From the NCBI GenBank assembly GCA_030149205.1, contig JASBSB010000001.1, forward strand, positions 714,712 to 778,711: a stretch of DNA of 64,000 nt, given 5' to 3'. Positions 49,027-57,411 of the stretch are shown here, piece by piece. The first letter of the stretch is position 1; every line of letters starts with the position of its first letter. A program made the position numbers and the translations under genes. Source of the DNA: Candidatus Heimdallarchaeota archaeon (GTDB lineage Archaea > Asgardarchaeota > Heimdallarchaeia > Heimdallarchaeales > Kariarchaeaceae). The notes under the pieces were generated by a model. It made no database searches, was not told the origin of the DNA, and saw only the letters and a program-made list of their open reading frames with translations.

Positions 49027-49040
49027 TTCGGGTTACCGAA
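49027..49040. promoter_or_regulatory. Probable metal-regulator operator for feoABC
   Basis: TTCGGGTTACCGAA is a perfect inverted repeat with arms TTCGG and CCGAA around four bases. The TTNGG-N4-CCNAA form is close to DtxR/IdeR-type iron-regulator sites. It sits just upstream of a TATA-like TTTTATG for feoA, at the place where a repressor would block TFB. Regulator gene not in the window. Confidence 0.6.
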
Positions 49041-49219
49041 ATAATTTGATGTTAATATGACTTATTGATATATAAGGTATATTAAAGTGAACTGGGTGCT
49101 CTGACAAGCATCTGGCAAATCTAAATCATAATTCTAACAGAGGGCAATATGAAAAATCAAGGTCCAAGTAATATTGTTAGGCTGACAGTTGACCTTCATC
49201 CTTCAGCAGTTTACGAATG

Positions 49220-49228
49220 ATTATAAAA
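49220..49228 (+). promoter_or_regulatory. TATA box for the EamA transporter
   Basis: ATTATAAAA, centred 24 bases before GTG 49248. Supports the leaderless GTG start. Confidence 0.55.
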
Positions 49229-49247
49229 GCATCAAAGTCTTCAAGTT

Positions 49248-50177
49248 GTGGAACTTAAGAGACTGTATTTTCTCCTTGCTATTGTACCCCCAATATTCTG
49301 GGGAATCTCTATAACTGGTGCAAAGATCATCTCAGTCTCGGGATTTTCTCCTGTTGAGATTACCTTTGGAAGATTTTTACTTGCATCAATTCTGTTCCTA
49401 CCGTACCTGATTTACAAGGGAAGAGGGAATCCACGCTATTTTCCATCATCAAGGAGACAGTGGAGGAACATATTTGCACTCTCATTAACAGGAGTTGCAT
49501 TGAACAACCTGATCTTTTACACTGGCCTCAGTTTCACAGATGCAGGAATAGCTTCAATACTTGTCTCCTTTAATCCATTGGCTACCATGCTCTTTGCTGT
49601 ACTATTGCTTGGAGAAAAGTTCACAGCGAGAAAACTCTATTCGTTAATTCTGGGGATAGTTGGAGTAATTTTTATTATCGGATTTCAGATCAACCTTGGA
49701 TCGGTATTTGGAAACCTGCTCATTCTTACTGCAGCTTTCGTCTGGGGTTCCTCATTCTCCTTCTCAAAACTATCAACTGAATCTGGGTTATCAAGCATCG
49801 CAGTCACAGGTTGGTCTGAGATTCTGGGGACAATTCTCCTCATACCCTTTGCAGCTCCCTCTTTTTCTAATAAAATTGGACACCTAACAACAGAACCTCT
49901 TCTCTGGTTTATTTTTATCGGTGTGTTTTCTTCAGTAATTGGGTATGTTCTCTATTACCGGGCGATTCAACATTTTGGTGCAGGAAAAGTTGCCCCGGTT
50001 ATCAATATAATCCCTGTATCAGGGGCTATTACAGCATTTCTTGTGCTTGGAAACCCCTTCTCTGGTCAACCAATAATCGGGTTCATACTGGTAATGATTG
50101 GTGTTATCCTTGCCCAAACAGAGAAAGAAGAGCCAGGGGAATTACATCTTGAGAGTGAAGAGATTCCTGTTGCATAA
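49248..50177 (+). CDS. EamA/DMT-family transporter
   Basis: 309 residues forming ten helices in two EamA halves (about 10-140 and 150-290). Typical features include PPIFWG near the start, GLSFTDAGIASILVSFNPLAT, and the second-half VIGYVLYYRAIQHFGAGK. The drug/metabolite family moves small solutes; substrate unknown. GTG start supported by promoter spacing. Transcribed away from feoABC. Confidence 0.9.
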   Translation: MELKRLYFLLAIVPPIFWGISITGAKIISVSGFSPVEITFGRFLLASILFLPYLIYKGRGNPRYFPSSRRQWRNIFALSLTGVALNNLIFYTGLSFTDAGIASILVSFNPLATMLFAVLLLGEKFTARKLYSLILGIVGVIFIIGFQINLGSVFGNLLILTAAFVWGSSFSFSKLSTESGLSSIAVTGWSEILGTILLIPFAAPSFSNKIGHLTTEPLLWFIFIGVFSSVIGYVLYYRAIQHFGAGKVAPVINIIPVSGAITAFLVLGNPFSGQPIIGFILVMIGVILAQTEKEEPGELHLESEEIPVA

Positions 50178-50239
50178 ACATAAAAAGTATTTTTGGTTTT
50201 GTTAGAAATAAGAAACAGAGTTACTGTAATTTTCACAGG

Positions 50240-50380
50240 TTCATGCTAGTTTCATCCTAGTTTTATCCCTTTTTTATCCAGGATTTATCCAGGATTTATC
50301 CCAGGTTCATCATGAATTTATCCATTATTATCCCTTTTTTATCTCAAGATTATCATAGAATTATCTAGGAATTATCTCAA
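50240..50380. repeat. 11-base-period degenerate repeat array (13 units)
   Basis: Thirteen units with core TT(T/C)ATC (the first ATG). The core A falls at 50243, 50254, 50265, 50276, 50287, 50298, 50309, 50320, 50330, 50341, 50352, 50363 and 50374. Eleven of twelve steps are exactly 11 bases and one is 10. A typical unit is GGATTTATCCA. It lies between the EamA gene and the gene at 50488. Confidence 0.85.
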
Positions 50381-50487
50381 GATATTGAATATTCAAAGAC
50401 TAAAATTAAATTAAGTTTCTCAAACATAACCCAAAGATTTCTCACAGAAATGTGTTATAAATGTAGACAATGTGATTAGCCTTTAAA

Positions 50488-51390
50488 ATGACCATATCAG
50501 AGGTAATGATGTTGGTAGATTCAACATTACCCTCTCTTGATCAATTTTTGCAGTTATCGACACTCGAAATAAAGGAGTATATGACCAAATTTGAAATCAG
50601 ATCGATCTATTATGCCATAGATGGAACAAGAAGATTCATACTTTCAGAATACCCAGAAAGTACACAAACCAACTTCTTGAATTTTTATATCGAAAAGGTG
50701 CAGGTTCACACAGTGAATGCATTTAGACTGTTGGCACGTTACTTCTCAGATATTTACTTTTTGCTGAATGATTTAACTGCCTTTGTTAGAGGGAAAGAAT
50801 ACCTAGATGTGGCAATCAACACAGGAGTGGCAGGACTTGGAAATAACCCCAAATTTCTTGAGTTTTACGAGGAAGACAATGTAAAAATCTCATTTGTTGG
50901 ATTTAATGAGATTTACAGAGAATATGGTTATGAATCAATATTTGACCTGATGAATAAGATCCAACAAAAGACAACTGAAAACTCTAAGGTCAATTTATTT
51001 GCGTATACAGGCTATTCCCTAAGTAAAGACCCAATCAAGCTGCTTTCTCACTTTAGAGAAGAAAATGACCTGAAAACAGTGAAAAAGAAGATTTATGGGA
51101 TGAATGCACCAGATATTGATGTTGGGGTGTTTTTCGGTGTTCCCAGATCAAAAATTGAACCCATATTACTCAATGACAACATGCTACGACTGTACACACA
51201 CAGACCGAGCTTGGCACTCACAGAGAGAACCATTAGAAAGGCAATCTACTACTCCATCCTGTATAAAAACGGAATAAAAGACCAGTATATTCGTTATGAA
51301 AACAACGGTCTCCCTTCTTCAAAACATATTGAACTAATTGATGACAAAAATGAGGATTTTATTGGAGAGAGGTACTACATGGAGATGTAA
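50488..51390 (+). CDS. Divergent cis-prenyltransferase (UPP synthase)-like protein
   Basis: 300 residues. AIDGTRRF (D45-G-x-R-R) matches the MDGNRRW motif at the active site of cis-prenyltransferases. FVGFNEIYREYG, then T-x-x-NSKVNLFAYTGYSLSKDPI, follow the family's core strand order. The usual RTSGE-x-R diphosphate-binding motif is replaced by VFFGVPRSK, so catalysis may be changed or lost. If active it would build a lipid carrier. The start ATG follows a 310-base region with the 11-base array. Confidence 0.55.
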   Translation: MTISEVMMLVDSTLPSLDQFLQLSTLEIKEYMTKFEIRSIYYAIDGTRRFILSEYPESTQTNFLNFYIEKVQVHTVNAFRLLARYFSDIYFLLNDLTAFVRGKEYLDVAINTGVAGLGNNPKFLEFYEEDNVKISFVGFNEIYREYGYESIFDLMNKIQQKTTENSKVNLFAYTGYSLSKDPIKLLSHFREENDLKTVKKKIYGMNAPDIDVGVFFGVPRSKIEPILLNDNMLRLYTHRPSLALTERTIRKAIYYSILYKNGIKDQYIRYENNGLPSSKHIELIDDKNEDFIGERYYMEM

Positions 51391-52055
51391 TCCTATAACC
51401 TATGAAAATAGCTTTGGTAGAGTGGAATGGGATTTGATAAATTTTTCATACCTCCTATTGGTCAGACGCTGATTAAGGTACCTATAAACTAATCAGTTAT
51501 AATTAGCTCTCAGGATGGTAGCGACTCAACTCAGCAAAGAGTATGTTCTTATTCCTTCACTAAAAAACATTTTTATGAGAAGTAAGTCCCAAATGTGATT
51601 TTAAGAAACATCCTGAGTTTATCACTCGTCTGAGAACCTAAAAACATTAAGTTCCAATGAGACCATATATTGTTGCTATTGAACTTATTTAGGAGTTCAT
51701 ACGTTCATTTATGAATATTAACCACTGTAAAACAGCACCTGCTGCCTTTAAACATCCCTCACATATTTATAACGTACATTTGAAGGTGTGTGTAACAACA
51801 AGGATGCCCCAAAATATTTCTTAAAAAATTTTTCGTTAAAAATTGCAAATTCATCACAATACATTTTACAAACAAACCGGTTGTAAAATTTCAGAAAATA
51901 ACACCATAAATCCATGAAAAAGGCATAAAAAGACTTTAAGAACAGTTATTACTACTATAACGCAATACTTTTTACAAATATATTAGAGCAATATTAAAAT
52001 ATGTGTTTTCCTAAAAAAAAAATACTTTTTATACTATTTTTTTCACGCATCAGGC
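51391..52055. other. Gene-poor stretch, 665 bases
   Basis: No credible gene on either strand. The first half is mixed sequence and may be decayed coding DNA. The second half becomes strongly AT-rich toward the gene at 52056 and should contain its promoter (TTTTTATACT near 52030). Confidence 0.4.
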
Positions 52056-53135
52056 ATGCAAGTCAATACAAAACTTGTTAAAATTTCAGCCATTCTCATA
52101 ATGGCTCTGCTACTTACATCGGGAATCGCCCCCGTTGTGGTCAAGCTGCAACCTCACCATGTAAACCCAATGATTGTGTCACTTGGGTCCTCTGTTGAGG
52201 TAACAACAGCAGTTCAACAACTTTTAAAGACATTTCCAACAGCAAAGGTGATAAAATTCAACTTCAAGACATCACTATCTGTCATCAGACACTCAATGCA
52301 CCCCATTGTCTGGGTTGGGCATGGGGGACCAGATGGGATACTGATCAACTCTCAGCTCTACTCTTGGAAGGTCATGGCAAGGCTGATCAAACTCTCACCA
52401 ATGAAGGACTATCTCCTCAGCTGTGATTCCAATCAGGTACTGAAGTTCGCCTCTCTCTCTTTCAAGCAGGTTTTTGCCTTTCCAGATAAGATTGATGCCG
52501 TTCTAGGCGCTCTGCTTATAGCATACAAGCTCACAGGTATACAACAGCTCATTGGAAAACTGTTTGACAGATTTTCCATGTTGTTCTCAGGTTTATCACA
52601 TCCCCTGTTTTTAAGCTTGATTCAATGTCCACCTCCTTCTTCCACCTATGTTATCTGTGGCTTGGGGCCTCATGAGGCTGAGTGGTGGGTGATTCAACTT
52701 GCATTCTTAGTACTGTTAATACTGTTTAACTATTATTTACCCACTGGTCTAGGTATAGTCAAAGAGACAGCTATCAGATTTATAAGAACTGGAGGACCTA
52801 TCCAGCTATTTTATGATTTAGTTTACCTTGCTCATGGATGGATTACTGTTCCAAGAGTGGTTGGCCATATGCTTCGCTACATTAAAGGATTTCTTGGAAT
52901 GTTTTTAGCAATATTTAGTGCAAAGTCACCGTGGGAACGGTGGGGGATAATAGCTGCAATGGGTGCAAACTTTTTTGCCTCTGCTGGACTTTGGATTGCT
53001 GAGTTGACAGGAGATCTTATTTCTGGTGGTGGTGTGACATATCTTAAGATACTAGCGGCAGCATCTGTAATATTGTATAATGCTGTGCTGTTTCTTCATG
53101 ATTTTACGGATCCCAATGATATTGTAGATGTATAA
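52056..53135 (+). CDS. Exported His/Cys-dyad (clan CD-like) domain with multi-helix membrane tail
   Basis: 359 residues. A signal sequence (about 7-27) is followed by a small alpha/beta domain with VWVGHGGPDGI (H89) and YLLSCDS (C123). The order of H-G after a strand and SC after the next strand is the catalytic arrangement of clan CD proteases (caspase/CHAT/C11-like). Residues about 150-359 form several membrane helices. Export puts the putative dyad outside, unusual for this clan. Peptidase activity is inferred from motifs alone. The end overlaps the frame of the next gene. Confidence 0.7.
   Translation: MQVNTKLVKISAILIMALLLTSGIAPVVVKLQPHHVNPMIVSLGSSVEVTTAVQQLLKTFPTAKVIKFNFKTSLSVIRHSMHPIVWVGHGGPDGILINSQLYSWKVMARLIKLSPMKDYLLSCDSNQVLKFASLSFKQVFAFPDKIDAVLGALLIAYKLTGIQQLIGKLFDRFSMLFSGLSHPLFLSLIQCPPPSSTYVICGLGPHEAEWWVIQLAFLVLLILFNYYLPTGLGIVKETAIRFIRTGGPIQLFYDLVYLAHGWITVPRVVGHMLRYIKGFLGMFLAIFSAKSPWERWGIIAAMGANFFASAGLWIAELTGDLISGGGVTYLKILAAASVILYNAVLFLHDFTDPNDIVDV
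52488..52605 (+). repeat. 118-base near-identical tract, copy 1
   Basis: Matches 54055-54172 with six differences by my count, while sequence on both sides differs far more. It encodes KIDAVLG and the next 30 residues of the first membrane segment. Confidence 0.75.
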
Positions 53136-53140
53136 ATATA
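53131..53140 (+). promoter_or_regulatory. Internal TATA box for gene 53161
   Basis: TATAAATATA lies 26 bases before ATG 53161, at the end of the preceding gene. It supports an independent leaderless transcript. Confidence 0.55.
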
Positions 53141-53160
53141 CTGGTATGATAAGAATGAGT

Positions 53161-53943
53161 ATGGAAAATAAGCTTGGTATCTGGACAGAGATCAAACACA
53201 CAATTAGCACTCTAAAAAAGAGCAAAACAACAGATGGCTACTCCTTAAATCTATTTGCTATTGCGACAGGGGCTTTGATTTACGCTTCATTTTCGAATGA
53301 TAACCCATATTTTCTCCTGTTATATGCCACAAATCTATATGGAATGGCTACATTTGTTTTTACCATTCCATTTTCCCTGCTCGATGATGCCAACACATCT
53401 GCTGCCAAATGGAATGAACCTGACAACAGAAAAAAGTTAATCTGGGCAAAGTTCCTCATTGGTAATTTTCACGGTTTTATAGGAGCTATCTTGACTATTG
53501 CACTCTTCTTCTATGCCCGATATTATGTAAACCTGACCTATGTTCTTCCCGGGGACCCATTTCCGCTTGTTGACAAGGTAATCATGCTCACTTACCTGCT
53601 TCTCACCCCATTCACTGCATATGCTGCTGATATTTGGGTAATCAGCAGAAGCTTTGTGGGCCTGAAGAGAACCAAGAGAGACCTAATCAGACCAAGAAGC
53701 CTTAAACAACTTATGTATTATATCGGCATATGTATCATTTTAAACTTTATTGTACCAGCAGGGGCCATCATAGTATCATATACTGACGTATATCAGGGAA
53801 AAATCATCTCTCCCTTCCTCTTTCAGCATGCCACTTACCTGCTTCTGATGATATTTGTTTTCTCAGTTGTCATTCCTATCTACTACTACATTGATGGAAG
53901 CAAAAGGATGAGGGAGCAGAAGATATTCTTTGTGGATCAGTAA
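53161..53943 (+). CDS. Six-helix membrane protein, family B
   Basis: 260 residues from ATG 53161 (MENKLGIWTEIK), six helices, C-terminal SKRMREQKIFF. The frame extends to ATG 53128, but the decayed copy at 55857 starts at the equivalent of 53161 and a TATA box is well placed for it. Related to the gene at 54698 and to fragments at 55505, 55857 and 56993. It always lies next to a member of the 52056 family, suggesting the two work together. No motif for function. Confidence 0.75.
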   Translation: MENKLGIWTEIKHTISTLKKSKTTDGYSLNLFAIATGALIYASFSNDNPYFLLLYATNLYGMATFVFTIPFSLLDDANTSAAKWNEPDNRKKLIWAKFLIGNFHGFIGAILTIALFFYARYYVNLTYVLPGDPFPLVDKVIMLTYLLLTPFTAYAADIWVISRSFVGLKRTKRDLIRPRSLKQLMYYIGICIILNFIVPAGAIIVSYTDVYQGKIISPFLFQHATYLLLMIFVFSVVIPIYYYIDGSKRMREQKIFFVDQ

Positions 53944-54000
53944 AAACAGGAATTAATCTGTACAGATGTCATATCTGCTTTCTGAGACTCCGGTAAATTA

Positions 54001-54666
54001 ATGCTAAAACTCCTGAAGCTCAGCTCTTTCCTTTCCAAGCAGGTCTTTCCAAACAAGATTGATGCCGTTTTAGGCGGTCTGCTTATAGCATACAAGCTCA
54101 CAGGTATGCAACAGCCCATTGGAAAACTGTTTGACAGATTTCTCATGTTGTTCTCAGGTTTATCACATCCCCACTTTTTGAGCTATGTTATGGGGTATTT
54201 AGGACAGATTGAGGCAACATGGTGGATAATCCAGTGGGTATTTGTGTTATTGGTGTGTATATTTATTTTTTATCTACCAAGCGGTACTTCATTTATCAAA
54301 ACTGTAGCCATTAGATTTCTTAAAAACGGAGTACCAATGATATTTTTAGATATGGTATATTTCTATCATGGATGGAGAACATTGAATAGGATAGTTTCAT
54401 ATATTTTAAATTTTCTGACAGGATTTTTAGGAATGATTAAAGCTGCCTATGATACAGCATCCTTTTGGGAACAAATAGGGATAATAGCTAGCTTAGGGGC
54501 GTCTTCGTTTGCAGCGATAATATCCATTTTAGCAGAGCTTTTAACTGATTCTATATCAGGTGGTCTAGTAACTGCGGGAAAAATAGCTGCATGTGCTGGA
54601 GATATTACTTTTAATGCAATACTTTTTTATAATGATTATATTGATTTTAATGATATTGTAGGATGA
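54001..54666 (+). CDS. Truncated paralogue of 52056 (membrane part only)
   Basis: 221 residues corresponding to residue ~130 onward of the 52056 protein (KIDAVLGGLLIAYKLTG). The signal peptide and the whole His/Cys domain are missing. The helices are preserved and the frame is intact, so it may still be expressed as a membrane subunit. The ATG start lies in sequence not shared with the parent. Otherwise it is a decaying duplicate. Confidence 0.65.
   Translation: MLKLLKLSSFLSKQVFPNKIDAVLGGLLIAYKLTGMQQPIGKLFDRFLMLFSGLSHPHFLSYVMGYLGQIEATWWIIQWVFVLLVCIFIFYLPSGTSFIKTVAIRFLKNGVPMIFLDMVYFYHGWRTLNRIVSYILNFLTGFLGMIKAAYDTASFWEQIGIIASLGASSFAAIISILAELLTDSISGGLVTAGKIAACAGDITFNAILFYNDYIDFNDIVG
54055..54172 (+). 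repeat. 118-base near-identical tract, copy 2
   Basis: Partner of 52488-52605. The sharp fall in similarity beyond it points to recent recombination or gene conversion. Confidence 0.75.
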
Positions 54667-54697
54667 GTTAAAAAGGAACTACATAGAGAGAATTAAG

Positions 54698-55486
54698 ATG
54701 AGCGAACCCAAACTTTCAATTAAATTAGTTTTTTTAGCTGGTATTTTAAGAGTACTCACAGCGTTTAAAGATAAACCAAAAGCAATATTGCGAGTTCCTT
54801 ATCTTCTGGTTGTAATTATTTTAACTGCACTAGCAGTTGTCTCATTCTCGAAATTAAACCTCTACCTCTACTTACTTTTCACCTCTGTTTTGACTTCATT
54901 TTGGATTATTCTATTTGGATTTTTCTTTATTGTTGTTCACCAGTATGCGGTTAAATTTGAAGAATGGAAAATAAAAAAGAATAGAAAAACTCTAATCATG
55001 GGAAACTACCTTGATGGGGTTGTTATAAGTGTGGTATTCGTGATTTTAACCACTTTTCTCTATTTATACTTTGGAGGGGACAAATCTGCGAGTCATTCAA
55101 ATATTATAATACCTCCAATAGATAGATTACTAATCTACCTAAGCTATCCAATAATGATGGCTTATTCATACATCTCTTTTTCATTGAGTGTACTATATGT
55201 ATTTCAGATAAAAAACCTTGATGAAAAAGGAAGTCCCCCACTAACTATTAAACTAAGTTTAAAGAATATAAAGTGGTTGGCAATTGTTTCAGCATTAAAT
55301 TTGATCTTCATAATAATAGTTACTACATATAGTAACATGGTAACAAATCAATTTCCATATCTGCAAATTCACACATGGTTGTTTTTGACAATTTTTGAGA
55401 GCGGTATAGTTTTGGTGGTGATTTGGTTAAGATGTCTCGAAAAGAGACTTTTATTGAGAGATATCTCCTCAGAACAACAGTTTTAA
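54698..55486 (+). CDS. Six-helix membrane protein, family B
   Basis: 262 residues, six helices, with the central NRKTLIMGNYLDG followed by a long helix, aligned with NRKKLIWAKFLIG in the 53161 protein. It follows the truncated 54001 gene as 53161 follows 52056, so the two-gene unit has been duplicated. Overall identity looks low, hence an older duplication than the 118-base tract. Unknown function. Confidence 0.7.
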   Translation: MSEPKLSIKLVFLAGILRVLTAFKDKPKAILRVPYLLVVIILTALAVVSFSKLNLYLYLLFTSVLTSFWIILFGFFFIVVHQYAVKFEEWKIKKNRKTLIMGNYLDGVVISVVFVILTTFLYLYFGGDKSASHSNIIIPPIDRLLIYLSYPIMMAYSYISFSLSVLYVFQIKNLDEKGSPPLTIKLSLKNIKWLAIVSALNLIFIIIVTTYSNMVTNQFPYLQIHTWLFLTIFESGIVLVVIWLRCLEKRLLLRDISSEQQF

Positions 55487-55504
55487 TGGTACTATGTTTC
55501 AATT

Positions 55505-55771
55505 GTGATACAGCCTCACAATAATATGGTTTCAATTTTTTTTAATTTAGCATACGTACATTATTATCAAGGAGATTTTCAACCCACTTTCCTGAAGAAT
55601 AATAGCTGGATCATTCTACTGGTGATCTCGGTCTTTCAGATTGTGATACCAATCTTTTTTCTTATTAGTGCGAGAATATCTCTGAGGAAAAGGCCTGACA
55701 TCTGCATCATTGGAAGAGAGGATGTAAAAATACCGAGAAGGTACTCTGGTCAATTTGAATGGGATGATTAG
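55505..55771 (+). pseudogene. C-terminal fragment of a family B membrane protein
   Basis: An 88-codon frame with GTG start. YQGDFQPTF and a final helix (VFQIVIPIFFLI) align with YQGKIISPF and the last helix of the 53161 protein. The first five helices are missing. Probably a remnant rather than a gene. Confidence 0.55.
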
Positions 55772-55856
55772 GTGTGGGTATGAATTGATAAAATGAGAGA
55801 AATTATTGTAAAAGGGATAATTTCTATCATTAAATGATGCAATTAAAGGGATAACT

Positions 55857-55949
55857 ATGGGAAAAAAGCTTGGTATCTGGACAGAGATCAAACGTACAAT
55901 TAGCACTCTAAAAAAGAGCAAGATACCAGATGGGTATGTAAATTTGTAA
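55857..55949 (+). pseudogene. N-terminal fragment of a family B gene
   Basis: Thirty codons (MGKKLGIWTEIK, then TISTLKKSK) followed by a stop. At DNA level it is about nine tenths identical to 53161-53235. The match confirms 53161 as the true start of the parent. The rest of the copy is missing or displaced. Confidence 0.75.
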
Positions 55950-55970
55950 TACAATTTAGGGTAAATTGCT

Positions 55971-56663
55971 CTAACTCAGGTGTTTTTTCACCCTTCGTAT
56001 GATGTATATGAACCCAATTAAGATAATACCAGTAACCACAATATTTGAAACCACAAGTAATCCAATAAATGCTACCTCGAAGTAAATAGGTGGACGTTCA
56101 GGTATAATAGCAGTGTATGTAAGGGAGGTCGAGGTGTAAAGAATGTCTATATTAATCGATGCGTTTCCTGTTCCAGCCACATAAAAGAAGAAATTTACAA
56201 TGTACCAATCATCACCCTGTAGCTTAGACTGATTAGAACCCAATGTGGTGTAGTTCATATAGGTTAGCTTGGAATAAGATTTGAATCTCTGACCATTTGG
56301 CTCAATCCAGTTGTAGATTACCCTCCAATAGGTTTCGGGGGAGCTTTCATTAAAGGAAACAGCACTGCTCTCATTCATCATAAAAGTCGCATAGATGGTG
56401 AGGTTCCCTGAAATTTCTTTGCTATGCGATACATAACTAGAAGCTATTATACCAACAGCCTTGTCTGAAAGGTTCAATGCTTGCGGAAGGTGAAAGGTTT
56501 TATTATAGAGCCCTGCATGGCTTACATTAAACGATGAGCTAATTTCTGGGTATTCTGTATATATTGGAACAGCCTGCACAGTGGATGAAAGTGGCACAGA
56601 AATTAAACTTGACACCATGATTACCAGGGGAAAAAGAATGATTTTCTTCATTTTGATTACCAT
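55971..56663 (-). CDS. Secreted, C-terminally anchored membrane protein
   Basis: 230 residues with signal peptide (MKKIILFPLVIMVSSLI after four leading residues), an exported N-glycosylation-site-rich domain, and a C-terminal helix (about 195-222) with RRVKKHLS. The architecture and NASINIDILYTS element resemble the anchored pair at 4811 and 5497. It lies on the opposite strand between the two ends of a broken family B gene (55857 and 56993), as if inserted there. Confidence 0.75.
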   Translation of the reverse strand: MVIKMKKIILFPLVIMVSSLISVPLSSTVQAVPIYTEYPEISSSFNVSHAGLYNKTFHLPQALNLSDKAVGIIASSYVSHSKEISGNLTIYATFMMNESSAVSFNESSPETYWRVIYNWIEPNGQRFKSYSKLTYMNYTTLGSNQSKLQGDDWYIVNFFFYVAGTGNASINIDILYTSTSLTYTAIIPERPPIYFEVAFIGLLVVSNIVVTGIILIGFIYIIRRVKKHLS

Positions 56664-56992
56664 TGATTGAGATAGCTAGGTGATCTCCTGAGGACGTTGT
56701 TGCTACACTTACGCTGTAGCTCAAATTAAAAATCTATCATAGGAGACATCTATGATGACCCGACCAAAGCTCTGCTTAAACACCCCATATACTGCTATTG
56801 ATACCAAAGCAGAGCAAATATCATTAAGAGAACAAGAGGTTTTAGAGTACTTAAGTATTTTTCCCTAAGAATATTGGAATGAACGGAAAAAAAGGGTGAT
56901 GATTGGTGGTCATCCATCACTTAATGTCAGAGGTGATTTCAGAATATCATTCGGAAATTTTTAACCAGGTACAGGAACCACTGTCCCATTAA
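56664..56992. other. Gene-poor stretch with an inverted repeat
   Basis: About 330 bases. GCTCTGCTT (near 56769) and AAGCAGAGC (near 56807) form a nine-base inverted repeat around a loop of about 30 bases. Otherwise no gene seen; it includes the promoter of the minus-strand gene at 55971. Confidence 0.35.
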
Positions 56993-57175
56993 CGTCTATA
57001 TAACTTTATTTCAAAGTCGGGTATCACCTCGAAAGAGAAGTATTCGCATGTTCCTCTTTCAAAGCACCAGTACCTTTTGCTCTTGATTCTTGTTCTAACT
57101 ATTTTCATCCTCATCTACACCTATGTTGAAAGTAGCAAAGGAATGAAGGGAGCGGAGAAATTCATTGTTGGTTAG
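56993..57175 (+). pseudogene. C-terminal fragment of a family B gene
   Basis: A 60-codon frame ending TAG 57173-57175. KHQYLLLLILVLTIFILIY and then VESSKGMKGAEKFIVG align with the last helix and SKRMREQKIFFVDQ of the 53161 protein. No start codon context; remnant. Together with 55857 it may be the two ends of one interrupted copy. Confidence 0.65.
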
Positions 57176-57411
57176 TGTGAATTAATCATTAGGGTTCAAA
57201 TGTGCTATAGCACTAGTAATAGGCATGTCCGCTAGGATCTTGAAAAGATAAATTTGAAGATTACAGGAACCATGTAAATTCTACAGCCAACATGCGTATC
57301 CGAGTAGATTGTATGTTATTTTTTTGGTCTGTCAAAATCTTAAATCAACAATTTCAATACTGCTCAATATTAATCTATTTATTCAATGAAATAAAGAGTG
57401 AACTCATATTA

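Noticed and set aside
49143..49219. 23-residue frame (MKNQGPSN...) before the EamA gene as a leader peptide
   Set aside because: Very short, with a new TATA box downstream of it; no attenuator-like structure seen.
50240..50380. CRISPR array
   Set aside because: Units are 11 bases with no unique spacers; no cas genes.
56766..56816. Inverted repeat as an insertion-element end
   Set aside because: Nine-base arms around 30 bases, no transposase and no matching copy elsewhere.
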